DNA from: a virus
Strand: one strand, 5' to 3'
IMG/VR virus record: IMGVR_UViG_3300037339_000405
Span: 31,623 to 95,622 of that record
DNA: 64,000 nt
The notes beneath the pieces were generated by a model. That model was not told the origin of the DNA and ran no database searches. It worked only from the letters and a program-made list of their open reading frames with translations. The position numbers were made by a program, and so were the translations under genes. The first letter of the stretch is position 1. The number at the start of each line of letters is the position of its first letter. Positions 8,945 through 17,152 of the stretch are shown here, piece after piece.

Positions 8945-9415
8945 TTACACCCCTACCGCGCGTCTGCGGGAGCTTACAGCCATCTTGCGCCCTGCACCAC
9001 TCTCCGGAAGGCTTACAACCCCTTCGGGCTCCACATGCTCACGACGTTCAGCAGCCGATGAAACCTTGCGGCGTGGATCGGCAACAGCCGTGTCGATTTC
9101 ATCTTCACGAGCCTGCTGAGCATGTGTTTTCCCCTCAGCATCTTGGGCGCGGGGACCTTCACCCTCCGAGTTTCGCAAGGGGCGCTTCGCACGCTTGACA
9201 TACACGCGGAAGATAGGCAGATCACGGTCATCCACCCGAGAAAGCAACGCTTCTGCTTCATCACGTGGACACTTGTAAATCATGTCAGAGCGGTAAATCT
9301 TCGCGCTGGGGCCGATCCCCAGCATGTAGGTCTTCGCCTGAACAAGCTCAATCTGCATCTCATCCGCAACAGGTGTCGCAGCCTTGGCTACGCGCTTCAC
9401 TACCATGGGGGTCAC
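8945..9415 (-). CDS. Hypothetical protein behind the capsid gene
   Basis: The 156-residue product has a short ordered N-terminal part (QIELVQAKTYMLGIGPSAKIYRSDMIYKCPRDEAEALLSR) and a strongly charged, probably disordered C-terminal half rich in R, E and A. It starts at ATG 9415 (or the ATG three codons later) after GGAGTGACC. Its place suggests a head or connector accessory protein. I do not recognise it. Confidence 0.65.
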   Translation of the reverse strand: MTPMVVKRVAKAATPVADEMQIELVQAKTYMLGIGPSAKIYRSDMIYKCPRDEAEALLSRVDDRDLPIFRVYVKRAKRPLRNSEGEGPRAQDAEGKTHAQQAREDEIDTAVADPRRKVSSAAERREHVEPEGVVSLPESGAGRKMAVSSRRRAVGV

Positions 9416-9432
9416 TCCTTTGGGTCCAAAGT

Positions 9433-9462
9433 AAAAGGGCCACCGGGATCTCCGGTAGCCCT
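9433..9462 (-). terminator. Intrinsic terminator after major capsid gene
   Basis: On the minus strand GGGCTACCGG and CCGGTGGCCC pair around a short loop and are followed by TTTTAC. It lies about 40 nt past the major capsid stop, as expected for a highly expressed capsid gene. Confidence 0.75.
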
Positions 9463-9502
9463 ACTACTCTAGCACAGCGTCTCCGCTGCGGGATGGCCCC
9501 GA

Positions 9503-10441
9503 TTACCCAGTAATGTTGATGTACTTCACAACCGCATCCTCTTCCTCGATCTGGAAGGCCACGCGCGCCGTCAGAACAATGACAAACACCCGGGCACGGA
9601 TATCCTTGTCGTACTCCAGTGTGATGCGGCGTTGGATACCCATGATCAGGTTGAGCGGGTTGGTGAAGAGCCCGGTAGTGCTCGGCATGAGCGGAACTCC
9701 GGACACCTGCGAGCCATACGCATACATCGGGGACGTGCCCTGCAGCATCGAGTCGCCCAGCGCCGTCTGGCGGTTCGCATAGGTGTCACGGTACTCGGTC
9801 TCGTTGTCCACCGACACATAATGACTCAGGGCTGCCCGGTTACGCAGGTACTTGTCGGGCATCGCCTTCACGCCGGCCTTCAGCACATCCTTGCTGATCG
9901 TAGCAGCCGAAGCATCCACCACATGTGAAGTGGCCCGCTTCAGGAAGCCGTCCTGCAGAGCGATGTAGTCATCGCCAGACAGGGTATCGCCTTTCAGGCC
10001 AAGCTCTTCCAGATCCAGCGAAGCGCGTTCAGCAAGCAGCGTGATGATGGTGTCCATCATGCCGCCGGCACTGGAACCCATCGAGGCATTGATGTTGCCA
10101 CCCTCAACGTTGTCTTCCAGCACATCGTATGGAATCCACACCTCGGCGATCACCTCGGACGTGTTCAGCACGACTTGGCCAAGATCCGGCTTGACACGAT
10201 CCCCGGGGTCAAGCGCAACAGCCGACACACCCGCACGCAGTACGCGCGAGCCAAAACCGATCTTGTTGATCTTGCGTTCGGGGGCGTTCATGGTCACCAC
10301 CCGAATGCTGTTCAGCAGCGTTGGCGTATCAATGAGGGTCCTAACGAACCGGTCGGTTTGCTCCGGGTTCAGCAGGCCACCATCTGCTACGAGATCAGCA
10401 AGCGCGATATCCGCTTTTCGGACGATCTCTTGATTGGTCAT
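9503..10441 (-). CDS. Major capsid protein (HK97 fold, P2/PBSX type)
   Basis: The 312-residue product forms the icosahedral shell. It starts with a helical segment (VRKADIALADLVADGGLLNPEQTDRFVRTLIDTPTLL), typical of the short N-arm capsids. A strand-rich domain follows, with KINKIGFGSRVLRAG, EVWIPYDVLEDNVEGGN and the central helix MDTIITLLAERASLDLEELGLKGD. The C-terminal part (PLNLIMGIQRRITLEYDKDIRARVFVIVLTARVAFQIEEEDAVV) is the E-loop/P-domain pattern common to such capsids. It is followed by a terminator and preceded by the scaffold and protease genes. Confidence 0.88.
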   Translation of the reverse strand: MTNQEIVRKADIALADLVADGGLLNPEQTDRFVRTLIDTPTLLNSIRVVTMNAPERKINKIGFGSRVLRAGVSAVALDPGDRVKPDLGQVVLNTSEVIAEVWIPYDVLEDNVEGGNINASMGSSAGGMMDTIITLLAERASLDLEELGLKGDTLSGDDYIALQDGFLKRATSHVVDASAATISKDVLKAGVKAMPDKYLRNRAALSHYVSVDNETEYRDTYANRQTALGDSMLQGTSPMYAYGSQVSGVPLMPSTTGLFTNPLNLIMGIQRRITLEYDKDIRARVFVIVLTARVAFQIEEEDAVVKYINITG

Positions 10442-10474
10442 CTCAGGTCTCCTTAGTATCTCGGGTTAGTACGT

Positions 10475-11725
10475 TCAGCTGGCGAAGCCTTGCCGGCGCC
10501 GGAATGCCTCGCTCTGCTTAGTAGCAAAACGAGAGTTCTTGCGCACGTCATGGAGTGCGGTGTCAATTGCCCCACTGGAGAAATTGTCACCCTTTTCCAC
10601 GCGCTGCTGCTGGCGGTCGTCAGCTGGAGCACCGCCGATCAGCTTGCCTTTCGCGGCGGCTTCAGCCTTGAGAGCCGTGTCCGTCGCTTCTTGCACCTTA
10701 GTAGCCAGTTCACCTTGAGACTTGACCACGCCATCCACCTTCTCCACAAGCCCGGTGATCTGGCCCGTCACCTGAGTGACAAACCCCTGCAGCGCCTCGT
10801 TCATGACACCACGTGCCTGCTCAAGGATCTGTTTCATTGGGTCGGCCTCACTCTCTGAGGCTTTCTTCTTGGCAGCCGCCTCTTCCTCGGCCTTCTTGGC
10901 CGCTTCGGCTGCCGCCGCATCGTCTGCCACTTTCTTGGCAGCGGCTTCGTCAGCGGCCTTCTTCTTGTCGTCCTTCATCACGACACACTTGCCGTCCATG
11001 AGTTCGTAACCCGGCTTGCAATTGCCGTCTTCGCCCATGTTCTTGTCCATCTCATCGGCCTTCATGATGGCACGGATGTCCCGATCCACCTTGAACGCCT
11101 TGGCGGGGATACCCTTCGCCATGCCCACCACGTAGTTGTGAAACTCGGTGAGTACCCCGTCAATCTTGGACACCGCGTCCTGCTGCGTCAGCGGATCGAT
11201 GGTGTAGAGCACCGAAGAGATCGCATCGGCGAGCGCTTGCGAAGCCATGCTCAGCCCGGGGATGAAGCTCTGGGCTTTCACCAACTCGGTGAATGACCCG
11301 CCCTCCGGCCCCACTTGGTAAGGGCTAAACCCCTTGACCACCGCCAGCAGGCTGTCCGACATGCGAACCACGATGGCGTCCTTCACCTTCGAGAGATCCT
11401 CGTCAATCTGGCTGAAGACCACCGTGCCGTCTTCCATCTCCTGCGCCTTGTCCACCACGAAGCCACCGGCCACAATCTTGGCCTTGATTTCTTCCAGCTT
11501 GGCGGACTTCTCGACCACAAAAGCAAGAATCGAGGACGTAACAGCCTCGTCTGCCGCTTTCTTGGCGGCACGCATATTCAATCCGATTTTTCCGAGATCC
11601 AGCATGCCGTTCTCCGTGGATTGTTTGATGATACGAAAAGGGATGCGATTGGCACCCCGGTCCACCAGCGAAATGTGGGTCACATCGCAGTTGTCCAGCT
11701 TGTTTGCAACCAGTTGCAGTTTCAT
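10475..11725 (-). CDS. Scaffolding protein (XkdG/prohead core type)
   Basis: The 416-residue product precedes the capsid gene. It starts with MKLQLVANKLDNCDVTHISLVDRGANRIPFRIIK, a pattern seen at the start of PBSX-like prohead core proteins. Residues about 250-300 form a long K/A/E-rich helix (KKAADEAAAKKVADDAAAAEAAKKAEEE), followed by a coiled coil rich in V, T and Q. A small cysteine loop, DGNCKPGYELMDGKCVVM, lies near residue 235. This architecture fits an internal scaffold that guides capsid assembly and is later removed. A protease domain is not obvious, so the neighbouring XkdF-like protein probably supplies it. Confidence 0.7.
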   Translation of the reverse strand: MKLQLVANKLDNCDVTHISLVDRGANRIPFRIIKQSTENGMLDLGKIGLNMRAAKKAADEAVTSSILAFVVEKSAKLEEIKAKIVAGGFVVDKAQEMEDGTVVFSQIDEDLSKVKDAIVVRMSDSLLAVVKGFSPYQVGPEGGSFTELVKAQSFIPGLSMASQALADAISSVLYTIDPLTQQDAVSKIDGVLTEFHNYVVGMAKGIPAKAFKVDRDIRAIMKADEMDKNMGEDGNCKPGYELMDGKCVVMKDDKKKAADEAAAKKVADDAAAAEAAKKAEEEAAAKKKASESEADPMKQILEQARGVMNEALQGFVTQVTGQITGLVEKVDGVVKSQGELATKVQEATDTALKAEAAAKGKLIGGAPADDRQQQRVEKGDNFSSGAIDTALHDVRKNSRFATKQSEAFRRRQGFAS

Positions 11726-11776
11726 AGGAGGGGAGTGTAGAGCCTCCCCAGCCTCCTAACAAGACGTGCAAAACCC

Positions 11777-12172
11777 TTATCGCAAGAAACGAACATCTTC
11801 ACCGGTCAACGCAAGCAGATGGCCACCAATACCCCGGACGAATAGACCTGATCCTTCATCAAATCCCACCTTCAAAGTCTTGGTCTTGCCCTTCAAAAAA
11901 GCCGTGATCTCTTTGCCTGACACCTCTACCGTGTTTCCCCCTTTGTCTTTAACCTGATACACAGTTGCATTGGTCTTCATAGAAAAACGGGGAGTACCCA
12001 CCACATAGTAGCCGCGCTTTCCAAGTTCTTTGGCGGCCTCCATAACAGTCAGCTTCTTGTGCGGCGGTACCGGTGGAATGGACTCACTTCCACCACCCCC
12101 CTCATCAGTGTGCTGATTGCCCCGAAAAGGATGCCCGGGGGGCTCACCGCGCAAAATTTTCACGTAACTCAT
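11777..12172 (-). CDS. Small protein with GHPFRGNQ tag
   Basis: The 131-residue product opens with ILRGEPPGHPFRGNQHTDEGGG. A 'GHPFRGNQ(W/H)' tag occurs on phage proteins located near head genes, often in front of effector domains. The rest (residues 40-131) is a small α/β unit: HKKLTVMEAAKELGKRGYYVVGTPRF, then NTVEVSGKEITAFLKGKTKTLKV. It overlaps the XkdF-like gene by 4 nt. The tag may mark proteins for packaging or processing in the head; that is inference. Function unknown. Confidence 0.65.
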   Translation of the reverse strand: MSYVKILRGEPPGHPFRGNQHTDEGGGGSESIPPVPPHKKLTVMEAAKELGKRGYYVVGTPRFSMKTNATVYQVKDKGGNTVEVSGKEITAFLKGKTKTLKVGFDEGSGLFVRGIGGHLLALTGEDVRFLR

Positions 12173-12777
12173 GTGGACTCCTCCATCTCAACCGCTTTAA
12201 TACCCTCTATGTAGCTGAACCTGTGGGCGTGCTTGTCTTCGCCGGCTTCCTCGGTGGTGGTGCCGCGCTTGATCAGATGGGCATGACCTTCCACCACATC
12301 CGTGCGCCCACCCAAGAACTTGCCGGCCTCGTCGTAAGCGACGAAGAAGCGGTGTTCATGGTTGTCGGACTTGCTCGTAGTGCCCTCAAGAATCGGAGGC
12401 AGTTCCATCTCGATGATCGTGGGAGCCCGAGTCACCAGCGCTTCCAGACTGAAGCCGTTGATCACGCCCTTCTTGATCTTGCCCCATACATCGTCATTGT
12501 TGACGTGCATGCCCACGACCCACGCACCTTCGATGAAATCCGGATCACCCTTGCGGGCAATGAAGGACTCCACGATAGAGGCACCTTCGACCAGCTTGTT
12601 GTCGTGCTGCATGTCGATTGAATCGACCCGCTTGTTGCGCAGGAACCCGTAGGCCATCTTGCGGATCGTCGCGGCGTTCATGAAATCCCCCTCGGTGTCG
12701 GGGATATCGGGTGCGTATACCTCAGCCCACACCATGCGCTGCTCGTCGTCCGCAGCCAGTTTTCTTTCGCGCGTCAT
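12169..12777 (-). CDS. XkdF-like prohead serine protease
   Basis: The 202-residue product matches the XkdF family: MVWAEVYAPDIPDTEGDFMNAATIRKMAYGFL near the start, then IDMQHDNKLVEGASIVESFIA and WVVGMHVNNDDVWGKIKKGVINGFSLEAL. Members are predicted head maturation proteases. A histidine-rich tail (HEHRFFV, EGHAHL, KHAHRF) may bind metal and is less usual. I chose ATG 12777, with AGGAA upstream, over the longer frame to 12897, because the longer frame would overlap the next small gene and cross a TGCA palindrome. Confidence 0.75.
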   Translation of the reverse strand: MTRERKLAADDEQRMVWAEVYAPDIPDTEGDFMNAATIRKMAYGFLRNKRVDSIDMQHDNKLVEGASIVESFIARKGDPDFIEGAWVVGMHVNNDDVWGKIKKGVINGFSLEALVTRAPTIIEMELPPILEGTTSKSDNHEHRFFVAYDEAGKFLGGRTDVVEGHAHLIKRGTTTEEAGEDKHAHRFSYIEGIKAVEMEEST

Positions 12778-12784
12778 GGGTTCC

Positions 12785-12798
12785 TGCAGTTGATTGCA
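12785..12798. promoter_or_regulatory. TGCA-N6-TGCA palindrome
   Basis: TGCAGTTGATTGCA lies in the 43-nt gap directly upstream of the XkdF-like start codon and next to its ribosome site. It is one copy of a genome-wide family of palindromes; an operator or translational role is inferred. Confidence 0.45.
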
Positions 12799-12820
12799 AA
12801 CGCCCAAATGGTATCGCTTC

Positions 12821-13003
12821 CTAACGAGGTGGGTCAATGCTCCTGATAGGAAGCTTTTGCATCTGTAACCATCCCTTGGCCTGAGAAATGGCGGCATCCC
12901 TCTCCGGAGTATGCGTCTGCTGCTTCAGCTTGGCTATGTAACGCCGTATCTGCTCAGCAGGGGAATACACGGACACTTCCGGGTCAATCAAGCTGGCGAT
13001 CAT
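12821..13003 (-). CDS. Small hypothetical protein
   Basis: This is a 60-residue, basic and helical frame (MIASLIDPEVSVYSPAEQIRRYIAKLKQQTH) whose start overlaps the stop of the Mu F-like gene by 4 nt (ATGA). Overlap and the lack of competing frames support it. It has no recognised family. Confidence 0.6.
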   Translation of the reverse strand: MIASLIDPEVSVYSPAEQIRRYIAKLKQQTHTPERDAAISQAKGWLQMQKLPIRSIDPPR

Positions 13004-16000
13004 GCGATAGCCTCCAAGGGCTCGTGAATCAAGAAGGACGGGTTTATGGGAGGCATCTGCAGGCTCTTCAACACATCAATTCGTGCCTGCACTGCCTTCA
13101 CATCGATCAACCCTTCCACCATAGCCACATCATGCAGGAAACCGGGTCCTGCCTTCTCCACCACATAATCAAGCAACCCGTACCGATGCATCACCTGATT
13201 CACGAAATGCGTATGAGCAACAGCTGCCACATTCTCATGCACCCTTCCAGCTTGCACAAACGGGCGTATCGCAGAATAAAATTCTGCCGCAGCTTTCTGG
13301 TACACATCCCGATAGAGAAGGTTAAATTCACGCATCGCATCGATATTACCCATGAATTCTTTCACCCTCCCGGCATACGTCGTGCCTTCAGAAGTCAGCG
13401 CGAGCATCTTGTCAATGCCCCAATTGGAGGCCAGCAGCATGTCCATGTCACTCAAGCTCCTCCCCATCGGGTGATTGTGGTACACCGTGGTACCTGACAG
13501 GCGCGCGGCCTCCTCCATCGTGAAATCCACGTAAGATTTGGTGCCCCCCTTAGTCAGCACCTCTTCGCCAGACCGATTGAACGCATAGAGGTATTCGCGT
13601 TCCGCGCTATCGGGCTGGTTGAGCACGTACTTGGAAGCTGTCTCATGAGCTTGCTGTACCGCGCTACGCCCGGTAAGAGGAGGCGCGGAAGTAATCTGCT
13701 CTATGCCTAGATCCGTGTGCACCGGCTGCTTGATGCGATCTGGAAATGCGGCTTGAAAACTGGGAGTGTCTTCAATGTTTGGAACCTGCCCGAGCGGTAC
13801 CAGCTGCCCCCTGCAAAACGGATGAAATGGGGGGATATGCCAATTGCGGGCCACCACTTCTTCTTCGGTCATGTTGCGCAGCTTCTCTACGTCACTGGCT
13901 CGCTGACTAGGCCACGACTGCAACGTGCGAAGCTCCTGCGGATCGTCCACCGAGAGCACTACGTCCAACGTGTTGCGCGCTGAGACCACCGTGAAGGTGC
14001 GTCCATGCATCGCACGGCACACCGGACAAATCTTGTTATCCAGCTGCTCGTTTATTGCGTAGCGTTCCACCCCGAGAATCTCTGCCTCGGACGTGAACCC
14101 ATACGCGGCCACGCGCGTAGTGTGCAGGGCGCTCACCATCTGCATGTAACCGCGCCCACCATCACGGAAGCTTACGAAAGGTTGGATCAAGCTCTTGGTA
14201 AGCTCTTTGCTTACACGCCGGAGATGCAGGGGGTAGCGCGGCTGCCCTTCTTCTTGCCATTCCGCGCGCCAAATCACCGTCTTTCTATCCAGTGTGCGCA
14301 CGGTCTCTACCACATCCCCAGTCCACGCACGCCATTCCCCAAGAGAAGATACCTTGTACCCACGCGTGCCTTTCTTGGGAGACACTTGCAAAACCTTTAT
14401 CTCTTGGCGCCCTATATTCTTGAGAGCTTCAGCATCCGTCATGAAGAACAACGGATCTAAAGCGCCCCCCGCATTCTCGCGCCCTGCGAGGAACCGTTGA
14501 ACAAAACGCATGCGCGTTTCCGTCTGCTCTACTTCGGTAGCAGGCCGTGAATAGAAACCTTCCCCCTCGCTCTGCCAGCTACCACCCAGTTTCCCCGCAA
14601 CAATCTTGGGATCAGTAGAGAACGGGGTGTCTTTGGGCCAGCGCTTGTCAAGTGGGCCGATAAACATCACTGTACGATTACGTGTCGATGCATCTAATTC
14701 CAATGGGATGCCGCGTTTTGAAACAGCGCCTCCCCAGATCCTAGTGATGAAATCCATGTAAGGCTGTTTGGCCTCTTCGCCCAAAGTGGCTTTGCCGATC
14801 AAGTCTTCTAGGCTCACTTTCTCGTTGAGAACATCGTGCATCAACAGCATCGCATTCTCGATTGCAACAGCCGTGCCCTTGTCTTCAGTGAAGCTGATAG
14901 TGTCCGAAGTCCCCCCACCTAGCCCGCGTCCAAGACCCTGACCTAGCTCCTCGCGCGTCTTTAGCCCGTGCTCCATGACAGCAGAGACTGCCGTAGTAAC
15001 GTGGTACAACTCATCGGGCAGGTTTTCTAGCTTCTCAGCCCCCGACAGGTTTGCCTGCAGAAAAAACCCCTGCTTCGCTGCGCTCTCCGGAGTTATGGTA
15101 CCCATGGCAAGCGCTCTCATCATCTGCGCATCCCACGCACGCTCCTTCACGCGCTTCTTGTCAAAGAGTTCATGCACAGCCTCTGCGCTACCTAACCTTT
15201 CCACTATCTGATCGTAGTTCAAGCCCGCGACACCAGCATCTTCCATCATACTAGCGTCAAACCGCTCTCGTTTACCTTCCGGCGGCTCATTGCTGCGCGC
15301 CCACTGACCCCCCTCCGAAGTACCTGCAGGACTACGCGGCTGGTCGGGATCGTATTTTGTAGTGGCTCTACCCCTTGAAAACACCACATCGGAAGCCCGC
15401 CATACAAAGCGCTGCCCGATCCTTTTACTCGGTGCGGCTGATTTCAATGCACGCTGCTCCTGAGAAACTATCTCAAGCATCACCATTTTGCGCTTGATGA
15501 TCTCGTCCTCAGTAACCCGCATGCTCACGGGTACATCCTCCTGCACGGACAACACCCTGAACTTTGTCCCACGTGCAAGGATGAACTCATTCTCTGTGCC
15601 AGCGCCCGTGCCCAACCCTTTGTAACCTGCGGGCACAATAATACGGGCAACCACTTCTCCCGGAGTAAATGCGAAGTCCGCTGCCTTGCTAGAAGAAAGA
15701 CTAGTGGAGGTGAAGCCGTTGTCTACAAACTCATCTCCCGCAGCAACTGCCTTCGCAAGCGGACCCCCCATGCCACGGTACACGGCAAGAGACTCTTTAA
15801 GAGGGGGTGCGCCTTCTATCGCCTTGTCTAAGGCCGCAACGTGCTCTTTGGTATAGCTCAAAGTTTCCTCTGACCCTAATCCACTTCTCAAATACTCGTT
15901 AATCACTCTGTAACCAATGCCAGTGTAGTTGCCCAGAGCAATACCTTGTGCTGCTGGCAAGTTGGCTGTGTAGTCTCCATAGTTGTCGGAAAGAAACTCT

Positions 16001-17148
16001 CGGGCTTTCTCCCTCTGGTCCCCGGGATCAGGCCCCACCTGCTCCAGAACATCCATTACACCTGTGTCAGTCCAGCGCCCTGCTTCATCACGCGGTTGGT
16101 CGGGGTCGTATTTTGTGATGCTAGGATTTTTTGGGTCAAACGCTCCGGTGTTACCTAGTGCAGACTTGATCTGCTCGGGCTTGAATACTCCCCAAGTCCA
16201 AGATTTACCCTCTTTCACCTTGATCCCATCGTAACCAGCCTTCTGTGCCGCTTCAACAAATCCCGGAGAGGCGATGATTTGATAAGCCTTGAACTTCTGC
16301 GGCACCCCGTCCACTTCCTCATCTCCGTACTTGCCGACAGTGAACTCCAACCCAGTCGCCTTTCTGGCTTCCGCATACGTCATCTTGTCGTTCATGTTGA
16401 ACTTCAAGGTGATCGGCTTCTTCACGGAGAGCCACACCGGATAGACCGTCGGGTACTGTCCTTCATTCCACGACTTTGCCCCCGAATACTGGTCAGCGAG
16501 AACGGAAGTCACTCCGAACCACGCCACTGGATCTGTTCTGAACTCCTCTATCCCCGTCTCTCCAGTACCGTGTAAAACCACCAACGGGGCTCCTTTGGGA
16601 TCACGAACCTTGCTTTCCCCAAACCACTCGCGGAACTCGGGAGTGCCGGTGACAGTCCAGCGCCCCTGCTCGTCTCTCGGCTGATCTGGATTGAATTTGG
16701 TGATCCGCAACTGAAATGGATCAACCTCGGTGGGACCGAAATTGGTGGTGTCGTCACTGGCTTCCACGTCTGCAATCAATTGCAGCATATCGTCCCGCAG
16801 CAGTTCCTCAGCATCCTGAAGGATCTGCCTGACGAGCAGCAGGCCCGCCTTGTTGACGACATCGTTGAGCTTGCCTGACCCGGCCGCTGTGCTGCTCGCG
16901 CGCTCGGTCACGCGCGTGGCACCCACAAGCAGGGCCGCGCGTGTGTAGTACTCGATGGACTTGAGATTCTCGTCTACAACTGTCTGCAGGCTGATTGAAT
17001 TGGCGATCTGCGTTGCCAGCGCGTAGTCGCCCTTCTGCAGGGCAGACTTGACCTTACGTCCGATCTCGTTGGAAACCGTGAACCAGCTGCGGGTCAGCTT
17101 GTTGGCAAGCCCCTGCTCAACCGACAGGTAGGCTTCAATTGACGCCAT
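13000..17148 (-). CDS. Mu F-like head protein with three ART-like domains and a JAMM domain
   Basis: This 1382-residue composite holds, in order: a helical N-terminus (1-150); tag DPDQPRDEQGRW-like at 152-164; a PolyVal-type ADP-ribosyltransferase (ART) (170-345: EFREWFGES, VVLHGTG, AGYDGIKV, FDPKNPSI); a second tag (347-359); a classical R-S-E toxin ART (365-560: VYRG with Arg458, FTSTS 479-483, ENE 519-521, the ExE form typical of arginine-specific enzymes); a third tag with GTSEGGQW (598-616); an ART-like region (710-960: ELYHVTT, GGTSDTISFTED); a Mu F-type minor head domain (990-1115: HTTRVAAYGF, CPVCRAMHG, HPFCRGQL); and a C-terminal JAB/JAMM metallopeptidase-like unit (HNHP...SLSDMD). 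Mu F proteins are head components, so the enzymes are probably carried in the capsid and injected. Normal Mu F proteins are much shorter. Start ATG 17148 lies 4 nt after the portal stop. Confidence 0.85.
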   Translation of the reverse strand: MASIEAYLSVEQGLANKLTRSWFTVSNEIGRKVKSALQKGDYALATQIANSISLQTVVDENLKSIEYYTRAALLVGATRVTERASSTAAGSGKLNDVVNKAGLLLVRQILQDAEELLRDDMLQLIADVEASDDTTNFGPTEVDPFQLRITKFNPDQPRDEQGRWTVTGTPEFREWFGESKVRDPKGAPLVVLHGTGETGIEEFRTDPVAWFGVTSVLADQYSGAKSWNEGQYPTVYPVWLSVKKPITLKFNMNDKMTYAEARKATGLEFTVGKYGDEEVDGVPQKFKAYQIIASPGFVEAAQKAGYDGIKVKEGKSWTWGVFKPEQIKSALGNTGAFDPKNPSITKYDPDQPRDEAGRWTDTGVMDVLEQVGPDPGDQREKAREFLSDNYGDYTANLPAAQGIALGNYTGIGYRVINEYLRSGLGSEETLSYTKEHVAALDKAIEGAPPLKESLAVYRGMGGPLAKAVAAGDEFVDNGFTSTSLSSSKAADFAFTPGEVVARIIVPAGYKGLGTGAGTENEFILARGTKFRVLSVQEDVPVSMRVTEDEIIKRKMVMLEIVSQEQRALKSAAPSKRIGQRFVWRASDVVFSRGRATTKYDPDQPRSPAGTSEGGQWARSNEPPEGKRERFDASMMEDAGVAGLNYDQIVERLGSAEAVHELFDKKRVKERAWDAQMMRALAMGTITPESAAKQGFFLQANLSGAEKLENLPDELYHVTTAVSAVMEHGLKTREELGQGLGRGLGGGTSDTISFTEDKGTAVAIENAMLLMHDVLNEKVSLEDLIGKATLGEEAKQPYMDFITRIWGGAVSKRGIPLELDASTRNRTVMFIGPLDKRWPKDTPFSTDPKIVAGKLGGSWQSEGEGFYSRPATEVEQTETRMRFVQRFLAGRENAGGALDPLFFMTDAEALKNIGRQEIKVLQVSPKKGTRGYKVSSLGEWRAWTGDVVETVRTLDRKTVIWRAEWQEEGQPRYPLHLRRVSKELTKSLIQPFVSFRDGGRGYMQMVSALHTTRVAAYGFTSEAEILGVERYAINEQLDNKICPVCRAMHGRTFTVVSARNTLDVVLSVDDPQELRTLQSWPSQRASDVEKLRNMTEEEVVARNWHIPPFHPFCRGQLVPLGQVPNIEDTPSFQAAFPDRIKQPVHTDLGIEQITSAPPLTGRSAVQQAHETASKYVLNQPDSAEREYLYAFNRSGEEVLTKGGTKSYVDFTMEEAARLSGTTVYHNHPMGRSLSDMDMLLASNWGIDKMLALTSEGTTYAGRVKEFMGNIDAMREFNLLYRDVYQKAAAEFYSAIRPFVQAGRVHENVAAVAHTHFVNQVMHRYGLLDYVVEKAGPGFLHDVAMVEGLIDVKAVQARIDVLKSLQMPPINPSFLIHEPLEAIA

Positions 17149-17152
17149 GGAG

